From a virus: a stretch of DNA of 64,000 bases. Where the stretch lies: positions 1 to 64,000 of IMG/VR virus record IMGVR_UViG_3300009155_000044. The stretch is one strand, 5' to 3'. Made by a program: the position numbers and the translations under genes. How positions within the stretch are numbered: position 1 is the first letter of the stretch; every line of letters starts with the position of its first letter. The notes under the pieces were generated by a model. It saw nothing but the letters and a program-made list of their open reading frames with translations, searched no databases and was not told the origin of the DNA. Below are positions 15,727-22,127 of this stretch, one piece after another.

Positions 15727-15930
15727 ATGAACGACTCCACTATTCGTGAAGCTGCAAGCATAGGTAGTTCTATATGCACTTCTATAGAGAATGACGCATG
15801 GCATTCTATAATTAATGCTGTAGACGATTCTATATGGGAGCTTGTAATGAATTCTCTATTAGATTCTGGATGGGAGTCTATAAGGGATTTTGTAGGAAGT
15901 TCTGTAGGGGAATACTTCGAACAAAAATAA
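15727..15930 (+). CDS. S-V repeat protein 4, diverged (67 aa)
   Basis: MNDSTIREAASIGSSI start; tetrad spacing is kept but many units are changed (IENDAWHSIINAVDDSI). It ends VGSSVGEYFEQK. An older copy between near-identical ones. Start taken at the second ATG, which matches the family. Confidence 0.7.
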   Translation: MNDSTIREAASIGSSICTSIENDAWHSIINAVDDSIWELVMNSLLDSGWESIRDFVGSSVGEYFEQK

Positions 15931-15932
15931 TT

Positions 15933-16124
15933 ATGAATAAAATTAATGATTCTGTAGAGGGATCTGCAAGGGATTCTGTAAGGAGTTATGTAAGGAGGTC
16001 TGTAGAGGTTTCTGTATGGGATTCTGTAGCGAGTTCTGTAGCGAGTTCTGTAGCGAGTTCTGCATGGAGTTCTGTAGGGGATTCTGTAGATGATTCTGCA
16101 AGAGATTACTTCGAACAAAAATAA
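15933..16124 (+). CDS. S-V repeat protein 5 (63 aa)
   Basis: MNKINDSVEGSARDSV start, three successive VASSVASSVASSA units from in-register 12-bp duplication, end DSARDYFEQK. Coupled to copy 4 by TAA-TT-ATG. Confidence 0.75.
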   Translation: MNKINDSVEGSARDSVRSYVRRSVEVSVWDSVASSVASSVASSAWSSVGDSVDDSARDYFEQK

Positions 16125-16130
16125 ATAATT

Positions 16131-16346
16131 ATGAATAAAATTAATAAATCTGTATGGAATTCTGTAGGGGATTCTGTAGGTAATTCTGTATGGAATTCTG
16201 TAAGTAATTCTGTATGGAATTCTGTAGGGGATTCTGTATGGCATTCTTTAATGAGTTCTGTAAGGAGTTCTGTAGGGGATTTTGTATTGGCTTCTATAAG
16301 AACTTCTATAGCAGATTCTGCAAGAGATTATTTTGAACAAAATTAA
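16131..16346 (+). CDS. S-V repeat protein 6 (71 aa)
   Basis: MNKINKSVWNSV start. The segment VLASIRTSIADSARDYFEQ at its end is shared almost exactly with copy 24, although the middles differ. It overlaps the next ORF. Confidence 0.75.
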   Translation: MNKINKSVWNSVGDSVGNSVWNSVSNSVWNSVGDSVWHSLMSSVRSSVGDFVLASIRTSIADSARDYFEQN

Positions 16347-16347
16347 T

Positions 16348-16584
16348 ATCAATAAAATTAATGACAATATGTGGAATTTAATGTGGAATTCTCCTAGAAC
16401 TTCTATAATAGAGTTTGTCGCGAATCCTATATATAATATTATATCACATTCTGTCGAGGATGATCTACGTTATTCTATAAGGATTTCTGTAGGGGATTCT
16501 GTAAGAGATTCTACAAGAGATTCTATAGGAGATTCTATAGAAGATTCTGTAAGAGATTATTTCAAACAAAATAATTATGAATAA
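16348..16584 (+). CDS. S-V repeat protein 7, diverged, with ATC in place of ATG
   Basis: Alignment to the family puts the start at 16348, where the codon is ATC; the next in-frame ATG is 16369. The first half is diverged (MWNLMWNSPRTSIIEF) while the last eight units are regular, ending DSVRDYFKQNNYE. Either translation is reduced or it starts at 16369. Confidence 0.55.
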   Translation: MNKINDNMWNLMWNSPRTSIIEFVANPIYNIISHSVEDDLRYSIRISVGDSVRDSTRDSIGDSIEDSVRDYFKQNNYE

Positions 16585-16864
16585 AATTAATGATTCTGTA
16601 GAGGGATCTGTAAGGAGTTCTGTAAGGGATTCTGTATGGAGTTCTGTATGGAATTCTGTAAATCATTCTGTATGGAGTTCTGTAGTGAGTTCTGTAGGTA
16701 ATTCTGTATGGAATTCTGTATATAATTCTGTAGGGAGTTCTGTAGTGAGTTCTGTTCGCGTAAGTCGTTCAAAATCAATGAGTTACGCAGTAGGGAGTTC
16801 TGTAGATGATTCTGTAGAGGATTTTGTCGTAGGTTTTGTAATCGATTACTTCGAACAAAAATAA
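16577..16864 (+). CDS. S-V repeat protein 8 (95 aa)
   Basis: Starts in an 8-nt overlap with copy 7. Its VNHSVWSSVVSSVG block recurs in copy 19. A non-repeat insert (VRVSRSKSMSYAVG) interrupts the tetrads, and it ends DFVVGFVIDYFEQK. Confidence 0.75.
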   Translation: MNKINDSVEGSVRSSVRDSVWSSVWNSVNHSVWSSVVSSVGNSVWNSVYNSVGSSVVSSVRVSRSKSMSYAVGSSVDDSVEDFVVGFVIDYFEQK

Positions 16865-16870
16865 ATAATT

Positions 16871-17059
16871 ATGAATAAAATTAATGATTCTGTAGAGGGA
16901 TCTGTAAGGAGTTCTGTAAGGGATTCTGTAGGGAGTTCTGTATGGGTTTCTGTATGGGTTTCTGTAGCGAGTTCTGTATGGCATTCTGTAAAGGGTTCTG
17001 TAAGGAGTTCTGTCGGAGATTCTGCAAGAGATTATTTCGATTATTTCAAACAAAAATAA
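16871..17059 (+). CDS. S-V repeat protein 9 (62 aa)
   Basis: The N-terminal MNKINDSVEGSVRSSVRDSV is identical to that of copy 8. The end has a duplicated DYFDYFKQK, a 9-nt slip that stays in frame. Confidence 0.75.
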   Translation: MNKINDSVEGSVRSSVRDSVGSSVWVSVWVSVASSVWHSVKGSVRSSVGDSARDYFDYFKQK

Positions 17060-17061
17060 TT

Positions 17062-17238
17062 ATGAATGATGAAATTAATTATACTGAGATATTTAATATT
17101 AGAAGCTTTATAGGTTCTTTTATAAGCAATTCTGTAGAAATATCTGTATGGAGCGATATATGGGATACTATAGTGCATCCTATGAAAGATTCTGTACGGC
17201 GTTCTATACGCGATTTTGTAGATGATTACTTCGAATAA
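17062..17238 (+). CDS. S-V repeat protein 10, diverged (58 aa)
   Basis: MNDEINYTEIFNIRSFIGSF start; only the tetrad register, several S-V pairs and the DFVDDYFE end identify it. Last copy before the first foreign gene. Confidence 0.65.
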   Translation: MNDEINYTEIFNIRSFIGSFISNSVEISVWSDIWDTIVHPMKDSVRRSIRDFVDDYFE

Positions 17239-17278
17239 AATCAACGATTAACTATTCAGCAAAATTCCCCGAAAACCT

Positions 17279-17307
17279 CTTGACTTCCATATCGATTGAA
17301 GTATGCT
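17279..17307 (+). promoter_or_regulatory. Leaderless promoter inside the array
   Basis: TTGACT, 16 bp, TATGCT, 5 nt, ATG 17313. The TTG that could be read as a start codon is the -35 box. Confidence 0.6.
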
Positions 17308-17312
17308 CAATC

Positions 17313-17807
17313 ATGCTCAAAATTCAAACTATTAAAATGCCTCAATTATCTTGCGAATTAGAAGAATTTCTTTCTGCAACAGATCAAGACTTGAATCTCG
17401 CCCAAGAAGTTTCTAATTGGACGCTTAAGAGGAGTGAAGGAATTTATTCTGACGGGGAATTTGCTTATTATTCAGTAATTATGGAAATTCCCATCAGAGG
17501 CATTATAGATCGCACTATGCATAAACCAGTTTGGATTCGATCTACTGTGAAGATGCATTCTGGTGGACGTTGGGAACCTGATGAGTATGATGAAGTTTTA
17601 GTAGATGCAGGCCAAGTTTTTTTATCTTTAGCGGATGCTGTGAAACAATCAAAACTAGATAACTATGAGAAAGAACTGATGGAAATAAACAACTCTTGCT
17701 CAATTTGTGATGGTTCTGGAATGGAAGATTATTTTGCAGAAATTTCTTGCAAAGCTTGTTTGGGCGCAGGTCATCATTTTTTCATTAAACCGCAAAAAAA
17801 TAAATAA
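17313..17807 (+). CDS. Protein with DnaJ-like CxxCxGxG zinc motifs
   Basis: A 164-residue protein unrelated to the S-V family. The C-terminus has CSICDGSG and CKACLGAG, two C-x2-C-x-G-x-G knuckles as in the DnaJ zinc centre. The N-terminal 120 residues are not recognised. It has its own promoter and interrupts the array, so it was probably inserted between repeat genes. It could be a metal-stabilised binding protein. Confidence 0.7.
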   Translation: MLKIQTIKMPQLSCELEEFLSATDQDLNLAQEVSNWTLKRSEGIYSDGEFAYYSVIMEIPIRGIIDRTMHKPVWIRSTVKMHSGGRWEPDEYDEVLVDAGQVFLSLADAVKQSKLDNYEKELMEINNSCSICDGSGMEDYFAEISCKACLGAGHHFFIKPQKNK

Positions 17808-17812
17808 CTTAT

Positions 17813-17883
17813 ATGAGATAATTAAAATTTAAAGTATATATTCCTGATTATGAGAAATCAAAAGATTACTTCCAACAAAAATA
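17813..17883 (+). pseudogene. Fused remnants: YopX-like gene start joined to an S-V gene tail
   Basis: ATGAGATAATTAAAATTTAA... at 17813-17855 matches the first about 40 bases of the YopX-like gene at 21499 with a few substitutions. It is followed by AAAGATTACTTCCAACAAAA, the S-V end module. It looks like the scar of a recombination between the right flank and the array interior. Confidence 0.6.
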
Positions 17884-17886
17884 ATT

Positions 17887-18114
17887 ATGAATAAAATTGA
17901 AAATTCTACAAGGTATTCTGTAAGGGCTTCTGTAAGGGCTTCTGTAAGGGTTTCTGTAAGCAATTATGTAAGGGATTCTGCAAGGGATTCTGTAAGGGAT
18001 TCTGTATGGGATTCTGTGTGGGTTTCTGTGGGGGTTTCTGTGGGGGTTTCTGTGGGGAGTTCTGTATGGAATTCGGTAGGGGATTACTTTTCAAAACGAA
18101 CTCCACTAAAATAA
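17887..18114 (+). CDS. S-V repeat protein 12 (75 aa)
   Basis: MNKIENSTRYSVRASV start, with several identical tandem units (VRASV, then VGVSV three times) from recent slippage. It ends VGDYFSKRTPLK. Confidence 0.75.
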   Translation: MNKIENSTRYSVRASVRASVRVSVSNYVRDSARDSVRDSVWDSVWVSVGVSVGVSVGSSVWNSVGDYFSKRTPLK

Positions 18115-18118
18115 AGGA

Positions 18119-18352
18119 ATGAACAACTTTAACATTCGTAATTCTGTAAGGAATTCTGTATGGGATTCTGTAGCGGGTTCCATATGGGATTCTGTAGGGG
18201 ATTCTGTATGGGATTCTACAAGGAGTTTTGTAAGTTATGCTGTATGGGATTCTGTAAGGGATTCTGTAAGGGATTCTGTATGGAATTCTGTAGAGGATCC
18301 TGTGTGGGATTCTGTGTGGAGTTCTGTAGAGAATTATTTCCAACAAAAATAA
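18119..18352 (+). CDS. S-V repeat protein 13 (77 aa)
   Basis: MNNFNIRNSVRNSV start as in copy 1, one FVSYAV irregularity, end VENYFQQK shared with copies 14 and 15. Confidence 0.75.
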   Translation: MNNFNIRNSVRNSVWDSVAGSIWDSVGDSVWDSTRSFVSYAVWDSVRDSVRDSVWNSVEDPVWDSVWSSVENYFQQK

Positions 18353-18354
18353 TT

Positions 18355-18522
18355 ATGAATAAAATTAACGTTGCTGTAAGGAATTCTGTATGGAGTTCTG
18401 TATGGAGTTCTGTAGGGTTTTCTGTAAGGTGGTCTGTAGGGGATTCTGTAGGGGATTCTGTAGGGAGTTCTGTAAGGGATTCTGTATTGATTTCTGTAGA
18501 GAATTATTTCCAACAAAAATAA
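18355..18522 (+). CDS. S-V repeat protein 14 (55 aa)
   Basis: MNKINVAVRNSVWSSV start and VLISVENYFQQK end. TAA-TT-ATG coupled to its neighbours on both sides. Confidence 0.75.
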   Translation: MNKINVAVRNSVWSSVWSSVGFSVRWSVGDSVGDSVGSSVRDSVLISVENYFQQK

Positions 18523-18524
18523 TT

Positions 18525-18752
18525 ATGAATAAAATTGAAAATTCTGTAAGGGATTCTGTAAGGGATTCTGTATGGAGTTCTGTAAGGTGGTCTGTAGGGG
18601 ATTCTGTAGGGGATTCTGTAGCGAGTTCTGTGGGGCGTTCTGTAAGAGATTCTGTATGGTGGTCTGTAATGAATCCTGTAGCAGATTCTGTAGGGAGTTC
18701 TGTAAGCGATTCTGTATGGAGTTCTGTAGAGAATTATTTCAAACAAAAATAA
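18525..18752 (+). CDS. S-V repeat protein 15 (75 aa)
   Basis: MNKIENSVRDSV start. The block VGRSVRDSVWWSVMNPV is shared with copy 21, which has a different start and end, evidence of segment exchange. Confidence 0.75.
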   Translation: MNKIENSVRDSVRDSVWSSVRWSVGDSVGDSVASSVGRSVRDSVWWSVMNPVADSVGSSVSDSVWSSVENYFKQK

Positions 18753-18754
18753 TT

Positions 18755-18952
18755 ATGAATAAAATTAACGTTGCTGTAAGGAATTCTGTATGGGATTCTG
18801 TAGCGAGTTCTGTAAGGGTTTCTGTAAGGTGGTCTGTATGGAATTCTGTAGGGGATTCTGTAGGGAGTTCTGTATGGGATTCTGTAGGGCGTTTTGTAAG
18901 TGATTCTATCAAAGATTCTGTTAAAGATTACTTCAATAAAATAAAACAATGA
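18755..18952 (+). CDS. S-V repeat protein 16 (65 aa)
   Basis: MNKINVAVRNSVWDSV start, end DSIKDSVKDYFNKIKQ. It overlaps the next ORF by 4 nt. Confidence 0.75.
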   Translation: MNKINVAVRNSVWDSVASSVRVSVRWSVWNSVGDSVGSSVWDSVGRFVSDSIKDSVKDYFNKIKQ

Positions 18953-19095
18953 CCTATTTTAACATTCGTAAAGCTGTAGTGAATTCTGTAGGGAGTTCTG
19001 TAGGGAGTTCTGTAGGAGACATTTCAGAACAAAAAGTAGACGTTTGGCTTCTTCGTTACTTTCGCCAATTAATAATTAATAATAATGAAAACTGA
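18949..19095 (+). CDS. S-V repeat protein 17, truncated with foreign C-terminus (48 aa)
   Basis: MTYFNIRKAVVNSV, two VGSSV units, then GDISEQKVDVWLLRYFRQL, which is not repeat-like. The end module is missing: the ORF reads into the 5' end of the inserted gene at 19085. Confidence 0.6.
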   Translation: MTYFNIRKAVVNSVGSSVGSSVGDISEQKVDVWLLRYFRQLIINNNEN

Positions 19096-19366
19096 CACAC
19101 TAAATATTAGATATAATAGAATAAGAAAAGAGTGGTGCGTAAGCTATAAAAGATCTGATATTGAGCGCATTGATCATGTACCTAGACCATGTCACATGGG
19201 ATTCTATCACTTCCATCGAAAAATTGGACCAAAAAAAGCTTTTGCTGAACTCAAAAAGTTTTTGATAGACGAAACAAATAAAGAAATTTTATCGCTTCAA
19301 GAATATATAAATGAAATGAATGCTCTACAATTGCCCGATTGGATTACTAATAAAAAAAAGAACTGA
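19085..19366 (+). CDS. Hypothetical protein inside the array, 93 aa
   Basis: Not recognised. Basic, with RIRKEWCVSYKRSD and HVPRPCHMGFYHFHRKIG. It starts in an 11-nt overlap with copy 17 and ends at a TGA that itself begins repeat DNA. It appears to have replaced the junction between two S-V genes. Confidence 0.6.
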   Translation: MKTDTLNIRYNRIRKEWCVSYKRSDIERIDHVPRPCHMGFYHFHRKIGPKKAFAELKKFLIDETNKEILSLQEYINEMNALQLPDWITNKKKN

Positions 19367-19443
19367 TTCTGTAGTGAGTTCTGTAGTGAGTTCTGTAGAG
19401 CGTTCTGTAGAGGATTCTGTAAAAGATTACTTTCAAATAAAAT
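19365..19443 (+). pseudogene. 5'-truncated S-V gene remnant
   Basis: Five tetrads (DSVVSSVVSSVERSVEDSV) and the end VKDYFQIK lie directly behind the inserted gene without a start module. This is the left-over 3' half of the S-V gene disrupted by the insertion. Confidence 0.7.
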
Positions 19444-19687
19444 GAACTTGAATAAAATTAGCAATACTGTAAGGGCTTCTGTAGTGAATTCTGTATGTGA
19501 TTCTGTAGGGAGTTCTGCATGGAATTCTGTAAATCATTCTGTATGGAGTTCTGTAGTGAGTTCTGTAGGGGATTCTGTATGGCATTCTGTATGGCATTCT
19601 GTATGGCATTCTGTATGGCATTCTGTAGGGGATTCTATATTGCGCTCTGTAGAGGATTCTGTAAAAGATTACTTTCAAATAAAATGA
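19442..19687 (+). CDS. S-V repeat protein 19 (81 aa)
   Basis: MNLNKISNTVRASV start, four exact VWHS repeats, end VKDYFQIK. It overlaps the next start by ATGA. Confidence 0.75.
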   Translation: MNLNKISNTVRASVVNSVCDSVGSSAWNSVNHSVWSSVVSSVGDSVWHSVWHSVWHSVWHSVGDSILRSVEDSVKDYFQIK

Positions 19688-19965
19688 ACTTGAATAAAAT
19701 TAACGATGCTGTAAGTAATTCTGTATGGAATTCTGTATGGAATTCTGTAAGTAATTCTGTATGGAATTCTGTATGGAATTCTGTAAGGGGTTCTGTATGG
19801 GGTTCTGTAGGACGTTCTATAAAGAGTTCTGTAAGAGTTGATGTAGGACGTTCTATAAAGAGTTCTGTAAGAGTTGATGTAGGACGTTTTATAAAGAGTT
19901 CTGTAAGAGTTGATGTAAGGGATTCTGTAGAGAGTTCTGTAAAAGATTGCTTTCAAATAAAATGA
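19684..19965 (+). CDS. S-V repeat protein 20 (93 aa)
   Basis: MNLNKINDAVSNSV start. A higher-order 48-bp duplication repeats VGRSIKSSVRVDV three times. End VKDCFQIK. ATGA overlaps on both sides. Confidence 0.75.
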   Translation: MNLNKINDAVSNSVWNSVWNSVSNSVWNSVWNSVRGSVWGSVGRSIKSSVRVDVGRSIKSSVRVDVGRFIKSSVRVDVRDSVESSVKDCFQIK

Positions 19966-20300
19966 ACTTGAATAAAATTAGCAATACTATAAGGGTTTCT
20001 GTAGATGATTCTGCATGGGCTTCTGTAGCGAGTTCTGTGGGGCGTTCTGTAAGAGATTCTGTATGGTGGTCTGTAATGAATCCTGTAAATGATTCTGTAA
20101 GTAATTCTGTAAGTAATTTTGTATGGAATTCTGTATATAATTCTATAGCAGTTTCTGTAGGGCGTTCTGTAGGGGATTCTGTAGGGGATTCTGTATGGCA
20201 TTCTGTAGGGGATTCTATATTGCGCTCTGTAGGGGATTCTGTATGGGATTTTGTACAGGCTTCTGTAAGGGATTATTTTAAACAAAATGATTATGAATAA
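19962..20300 (+). CDS. S-V repeat protein 21 (112 aa, longest)
   Basis: MNLNKISNTIRVSV start, VGRSVRDSVWWSVMNPV block shared with copy 15, YNSIAVSV block as in copy 2, end VRDYFKQNDYE. Clearly mosaic. Confidence 0.75.
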   Translation: MNLNKISNTIRVSVDDSAWASVASSVGRSVRDSVWWSVMNPVNDSVSNSVSNFVWNSVYNSIAVSVGRSVGDSVGDSVWHSVGDSILRSVGDSVWDFVQASVRDYFKQNDYE

Positions 20301-20496
20301 AATTAACGATGCTGTAAGTAATTCTGTAAGGAATTCTGTAAGGAATTCTGTATGGAGTTTTGTATGGAGTTCTGTAAGGGATTCTGTAAGGTGGTCTGTA
20401 TGGAATTCTGTAGGGGATTCTGTAGCAGATTCTGTATGGGATTCTGTAGGGAGTTCTGTAGGGGATTCTGCAAGAGATTATTTCAAACAAAAATAA
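20293..20496 (+). CDS. S-V repeat protein 22 (67 aa)
   Basis: MNKINDAVSNSVRNSV start. Its second half (VRWSVWNSVGDSVADSV) is identical to the first half of copy 23. End DSARDYFKQK. Confidence 0.75.
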   Translation: MNKINDAVSNSVRNSVRNSVWSFVWSSVRDSVRWSVWNSVGDSVADSVWDSVGSSVGDSARDYFKQK

Positions 20497-20498
20497 TT

Positions 20499-20738
20499 AT
20501 GAATAAAATTAACGATTCTGTAAGGGATTCTGTAAGGTGGTCTGTATGGAATTCTGTAGGGGATTCTGTAGCAGATTCTGTATGGGATTCTGTAGCGAGT
20601 TCTGTAGAGGATTCTGTAGAGGATTCTGTATGGAATTCTGTATGGAATTCTGTATTGAGTTCTGTATGGGATTCTGTAAGGAATTCTGTAGGGGATTCTG
20701 TAAGAGATTCTGCAAGAGATTATTTCAAACAAAAATAA
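20499..20738 (+). CDS. S-V repeat protein 23 (79 aa)
   Basis: MNKINDSVRDSVRWSV start; the regular tetrads are uninterrupted; end DSARDYFKQK. Very close to copy 22, suggesting a recent duplication. Confidence 0.75.
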   Translation: MNKINDSVRDSVRWSVWNSVGDSVADSVWDSVASSVEDSVEDSVWNSVWNSVLSSVWDSVRNSVGDSVRDSARDYFKQK

Positions 20739-20740
20739 TT

Positions 20741-20932
20741 ATGAATAAAATTAACGATGCTATAAGGAAGTCTATATTGAGTTCTGTATGGAATTCTGTA
20801 GGGAATTCTATAGGGAATTCTGTAGGGAGTTCTGTAAGGAGTTTTGTAAGGGATTCTGTAGAGGATTCTGTATTGGCTTCTATAAGAACTTCTATAGCAG
20901 ATTCTGTAAGAGATTATTTCAAACAAAAATAA
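20741..20932 (+). CDS. S-V repeat protein 24 (63 aa)
   Basis: MNKINDAIRKSILSSV start; end ASIRTSIADSVRDYFKQK matches that of copy 6. Confidence 0.75.
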   Translation: MNKINDAIRKSILSSVWNSVGNSIGNSVGSSVRSFVRDSVEDSVLASIRTSIADSVRDYFKQK

Positions 20933-20934
20933 TT

Positions 20935-21177
20935 ATGAATAAAATTAATGATTCTGTAGAGGGATCTGTAAGGAGTTTTGTAAGGAGTTCTGTAGGGAGT
21001 TCTGTAGGGAGTTCTGCATGGGATTCTGTATGGATTTCTGTAGCGAGTTCTGTATGGGTTTCTGTAAGGGTTTCTGTAGGGGATTCTGTATTGGATTCTG
21101 TATGGGATTCTGTAGGGAGTTCTGTATGGCATTCTGTAAGGAATTCTGTAAGGGATTACTTCGCAAATGAACTCTAA
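20935..21177 (+). CDS. S-V repeat protein 25 (80 aa)
   Basis: The start MNKINDSVEGSVRSFV matches copies 5, 8 and 9. The end VRDYFANEL is a variant of the NKLR type and is followed by the AAATAAAGCA linker. Confidence 0.75.
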   Translation: MNKINDSVEGSVRSFVRSSVGSSVGSSAWDSVWISVASSVWVSVRVSVGDSVLDSVWDSVGSSVWHSVRNSVRDYFANEL

Positions 21178-21189
21178 TAAAATAAAGCA

Positions 21190-21273
21190 ATGAATAACTC
21201 TGATATTCGTAATTCTGTAAGGAATTCTGTAAGGGGTTCTGTATGGGATTCTGTAAAAAATTACTTCGAATAA
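21190..21273 (+). CDS. S-V repeat protein 26, minimal (27 aa)
   Basis: MNNSDIRNSVRNSV, two more tetrads and VKNYFE. Right-hand end of the array; the shortest member with both modules. Confidence 0.55.
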   Translation: MNNSDIRNSVRNSVRGSVWDSVKNYFE

Positions 21274-21307
21274 AAAATGATCAAAAAATATTTTACAGAA
21301 ACATCTT

Positions 21308-21333
21308 GATTTCCGCTCAAATCTCAGTACTCT
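21308..21333 (+). promoter_or_regulatory. Leaderless promoter
   Basis: TTGATT, 16 bp, TACTCT, 5 nt, ATG 21339. Confidence 0.5.
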
Positions 21334-21338
21334 AAACT

Positions 21339-21473
21339 ATGTTTGAACTTCAAGCTAAAATCAACAATCATTAGCAACGCATTTTACAACATTCGAATGA
21401 ATCTTATCTGAAGATTATAGGAGAGCGCCAATTCTCCCGTTATGAAAAACGCCGAATAGTTAAACTTCGGTAG
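21339..21473 (+). pseudogene. Small gene interrupted by in-frame TAG
   Basis: ATG 21339 codes MFELQAKINNH, then TAG at 21372, then in the same frame 32 codons (QRILQHSNESYLKIIGER to KLR) to TAG 21471. The basic, helix-like continuation suggests one 44-residue protein with an amber mutation, for example CAG to TAG, or readthrough. Confidence 0.45.
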
Positions 21474-21498
21474 AATAAACTATAAGAAAATAAACTAT

Positions 21499-21870
21499 AT
21501 GAGACAATTAAAATTTAGGGTATATATTCCTGATCATCAGAAGTTTTGTTACTTTTGGTTAAATAATTTTGATTACTCTGATCGTTACTTACATCAATAT
21601 TTGCATCCCGTCCAACAATGGACAGGATTGACAGATTCAAAAGGCGTTGAAATTTACGAGGGAGACATTGTTAAAACTATTTATGAAAATGATCCTGATT
21701 TTAATATTGGAACTATTATTTATGATGTTTTAACTGGAGCTTATAGAATTAAAGCTTTAAAAAATTTATTGCCTATTATAACTTATAGATTTGTAGATGG
21801 CAAACCACAAGAATTATTACAAGTAGTTAATGAAGTTATTGGAAATGAGCACGAATTACCTTTAAATTAA
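21499..21870 (+). CDS. YopX-family protein
   Basis: The protein begins MRQLKFRVYIPDHQKFCYFW and has the family core VQQWTGLTDSKGVEIYEGDIV (residues 38-58), then GTIIYDVLTGAY. YopX proteins are common in phages and have a small SH3-like beta fold of unknown function. A partial copy of its first 40 bases sits at 17813 inside the S-V array. Confidence 0.85.
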   Translation: MRQLKFRVYIPDHQKFCYFWLNNFDYSDRYLHQYLHPVQQWTGLTDSKGVEIYEGDIVKTIYENDPDFNIGTIIYDVLTGAYRIKALKNLLPIITYRFVDGKPQELLQVVNEVIGNEHELPLN

Positions 21871-21873
21871 ATT

Positions 21874-22119
21874 ATGAAACAAATTGGAGACTACAAATAC
21901 ACTGACGAACAAATGATTAAAATTGATGAGTATAAAACGCTTATTAATAAAATGCAAAAATATGAAGATGAAATGTACAAAGAATTATTGCAAAAAGAAT
22001 TGACATTACAATCTAGCGATGATAATGGGGAATTCTCAAAAAAAGATGAAGAATTCTTATTTGAGTACATTTTTAACGATTATGAAATTACTAATGACGA
22101 AAAAACTCCAAATGAGTAA
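21874..22119 (+). CDS. Hypothetical protein, 81 aa
   Basis: Not recognised. Follows the YopX-like gene by 3 nt and is probably cotranslated. Highly charged and helical with an acidic C-terminus. Confidence 0.55.
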   Translation: MKQIGDYKYTDEQMIKIDEYKTLINKMQKYEDEMYKELLQKELTLQSSDDNGEFSKKDEEFLFEYIFNDYEITNDEKTPNE

Positions 22120-22127
22120 TTACAAAT

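Larger units (their letters stand above)
15062..21273 (+). repeat. Tandem array of S-V tetrapeptide-repeat ORFs (12-bp period)
   Basis: About 6.2 kb is filled with units of consensus GATTCTGTAAGG. In frame each codes [D/S/N/H/G]-S-V-[R/W/G/E/A/K/V]. Twenty-four ORFs share start modules (ATGAATAAAATTAAyGAT or MNNFNIR) and end modules (GATTAyTTCrAACAAAAATAA), commonly separated by TT. Ser is nearly always TCT and Val GTA. Variation falls on the first codon and on the NNG fourth codon. The V position changes only to I, A, T or L. Two unrelated genes (17313, 19085) interrupt the array. Confidence 0.95.

Noticed and set aside
15122-20926. Long minus-strand ORFs coding YRIPYR-type repeats across the S-V array
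   Set aside because: They arise because a 12-bp repeat without stops is open in several frames. They lack conserved starts or stops, while the plus-strand frame has conserved start and end modules for every copy.
15834-21177. Plus-strand second-frame ORFs coding MEFC...GFC repeats
   Set aside because: They start inside repeat units, run across gene borders and share no start module; shadow of the S-V frame.
15062-21273. Diversity-generating retroelement
   Set aside because: Variable codons in the repeats suggested targeted diversification, but no reverse transcriptase or template repeat is present and variation is not A-specific.
21372-21374. Genome-wide TAG recoding (TAG as Gln)
   Set aside because: Several clear genes end at TAG (for example 1946, 3668) and no suppressor tRNA with CTA anticodon is seen.
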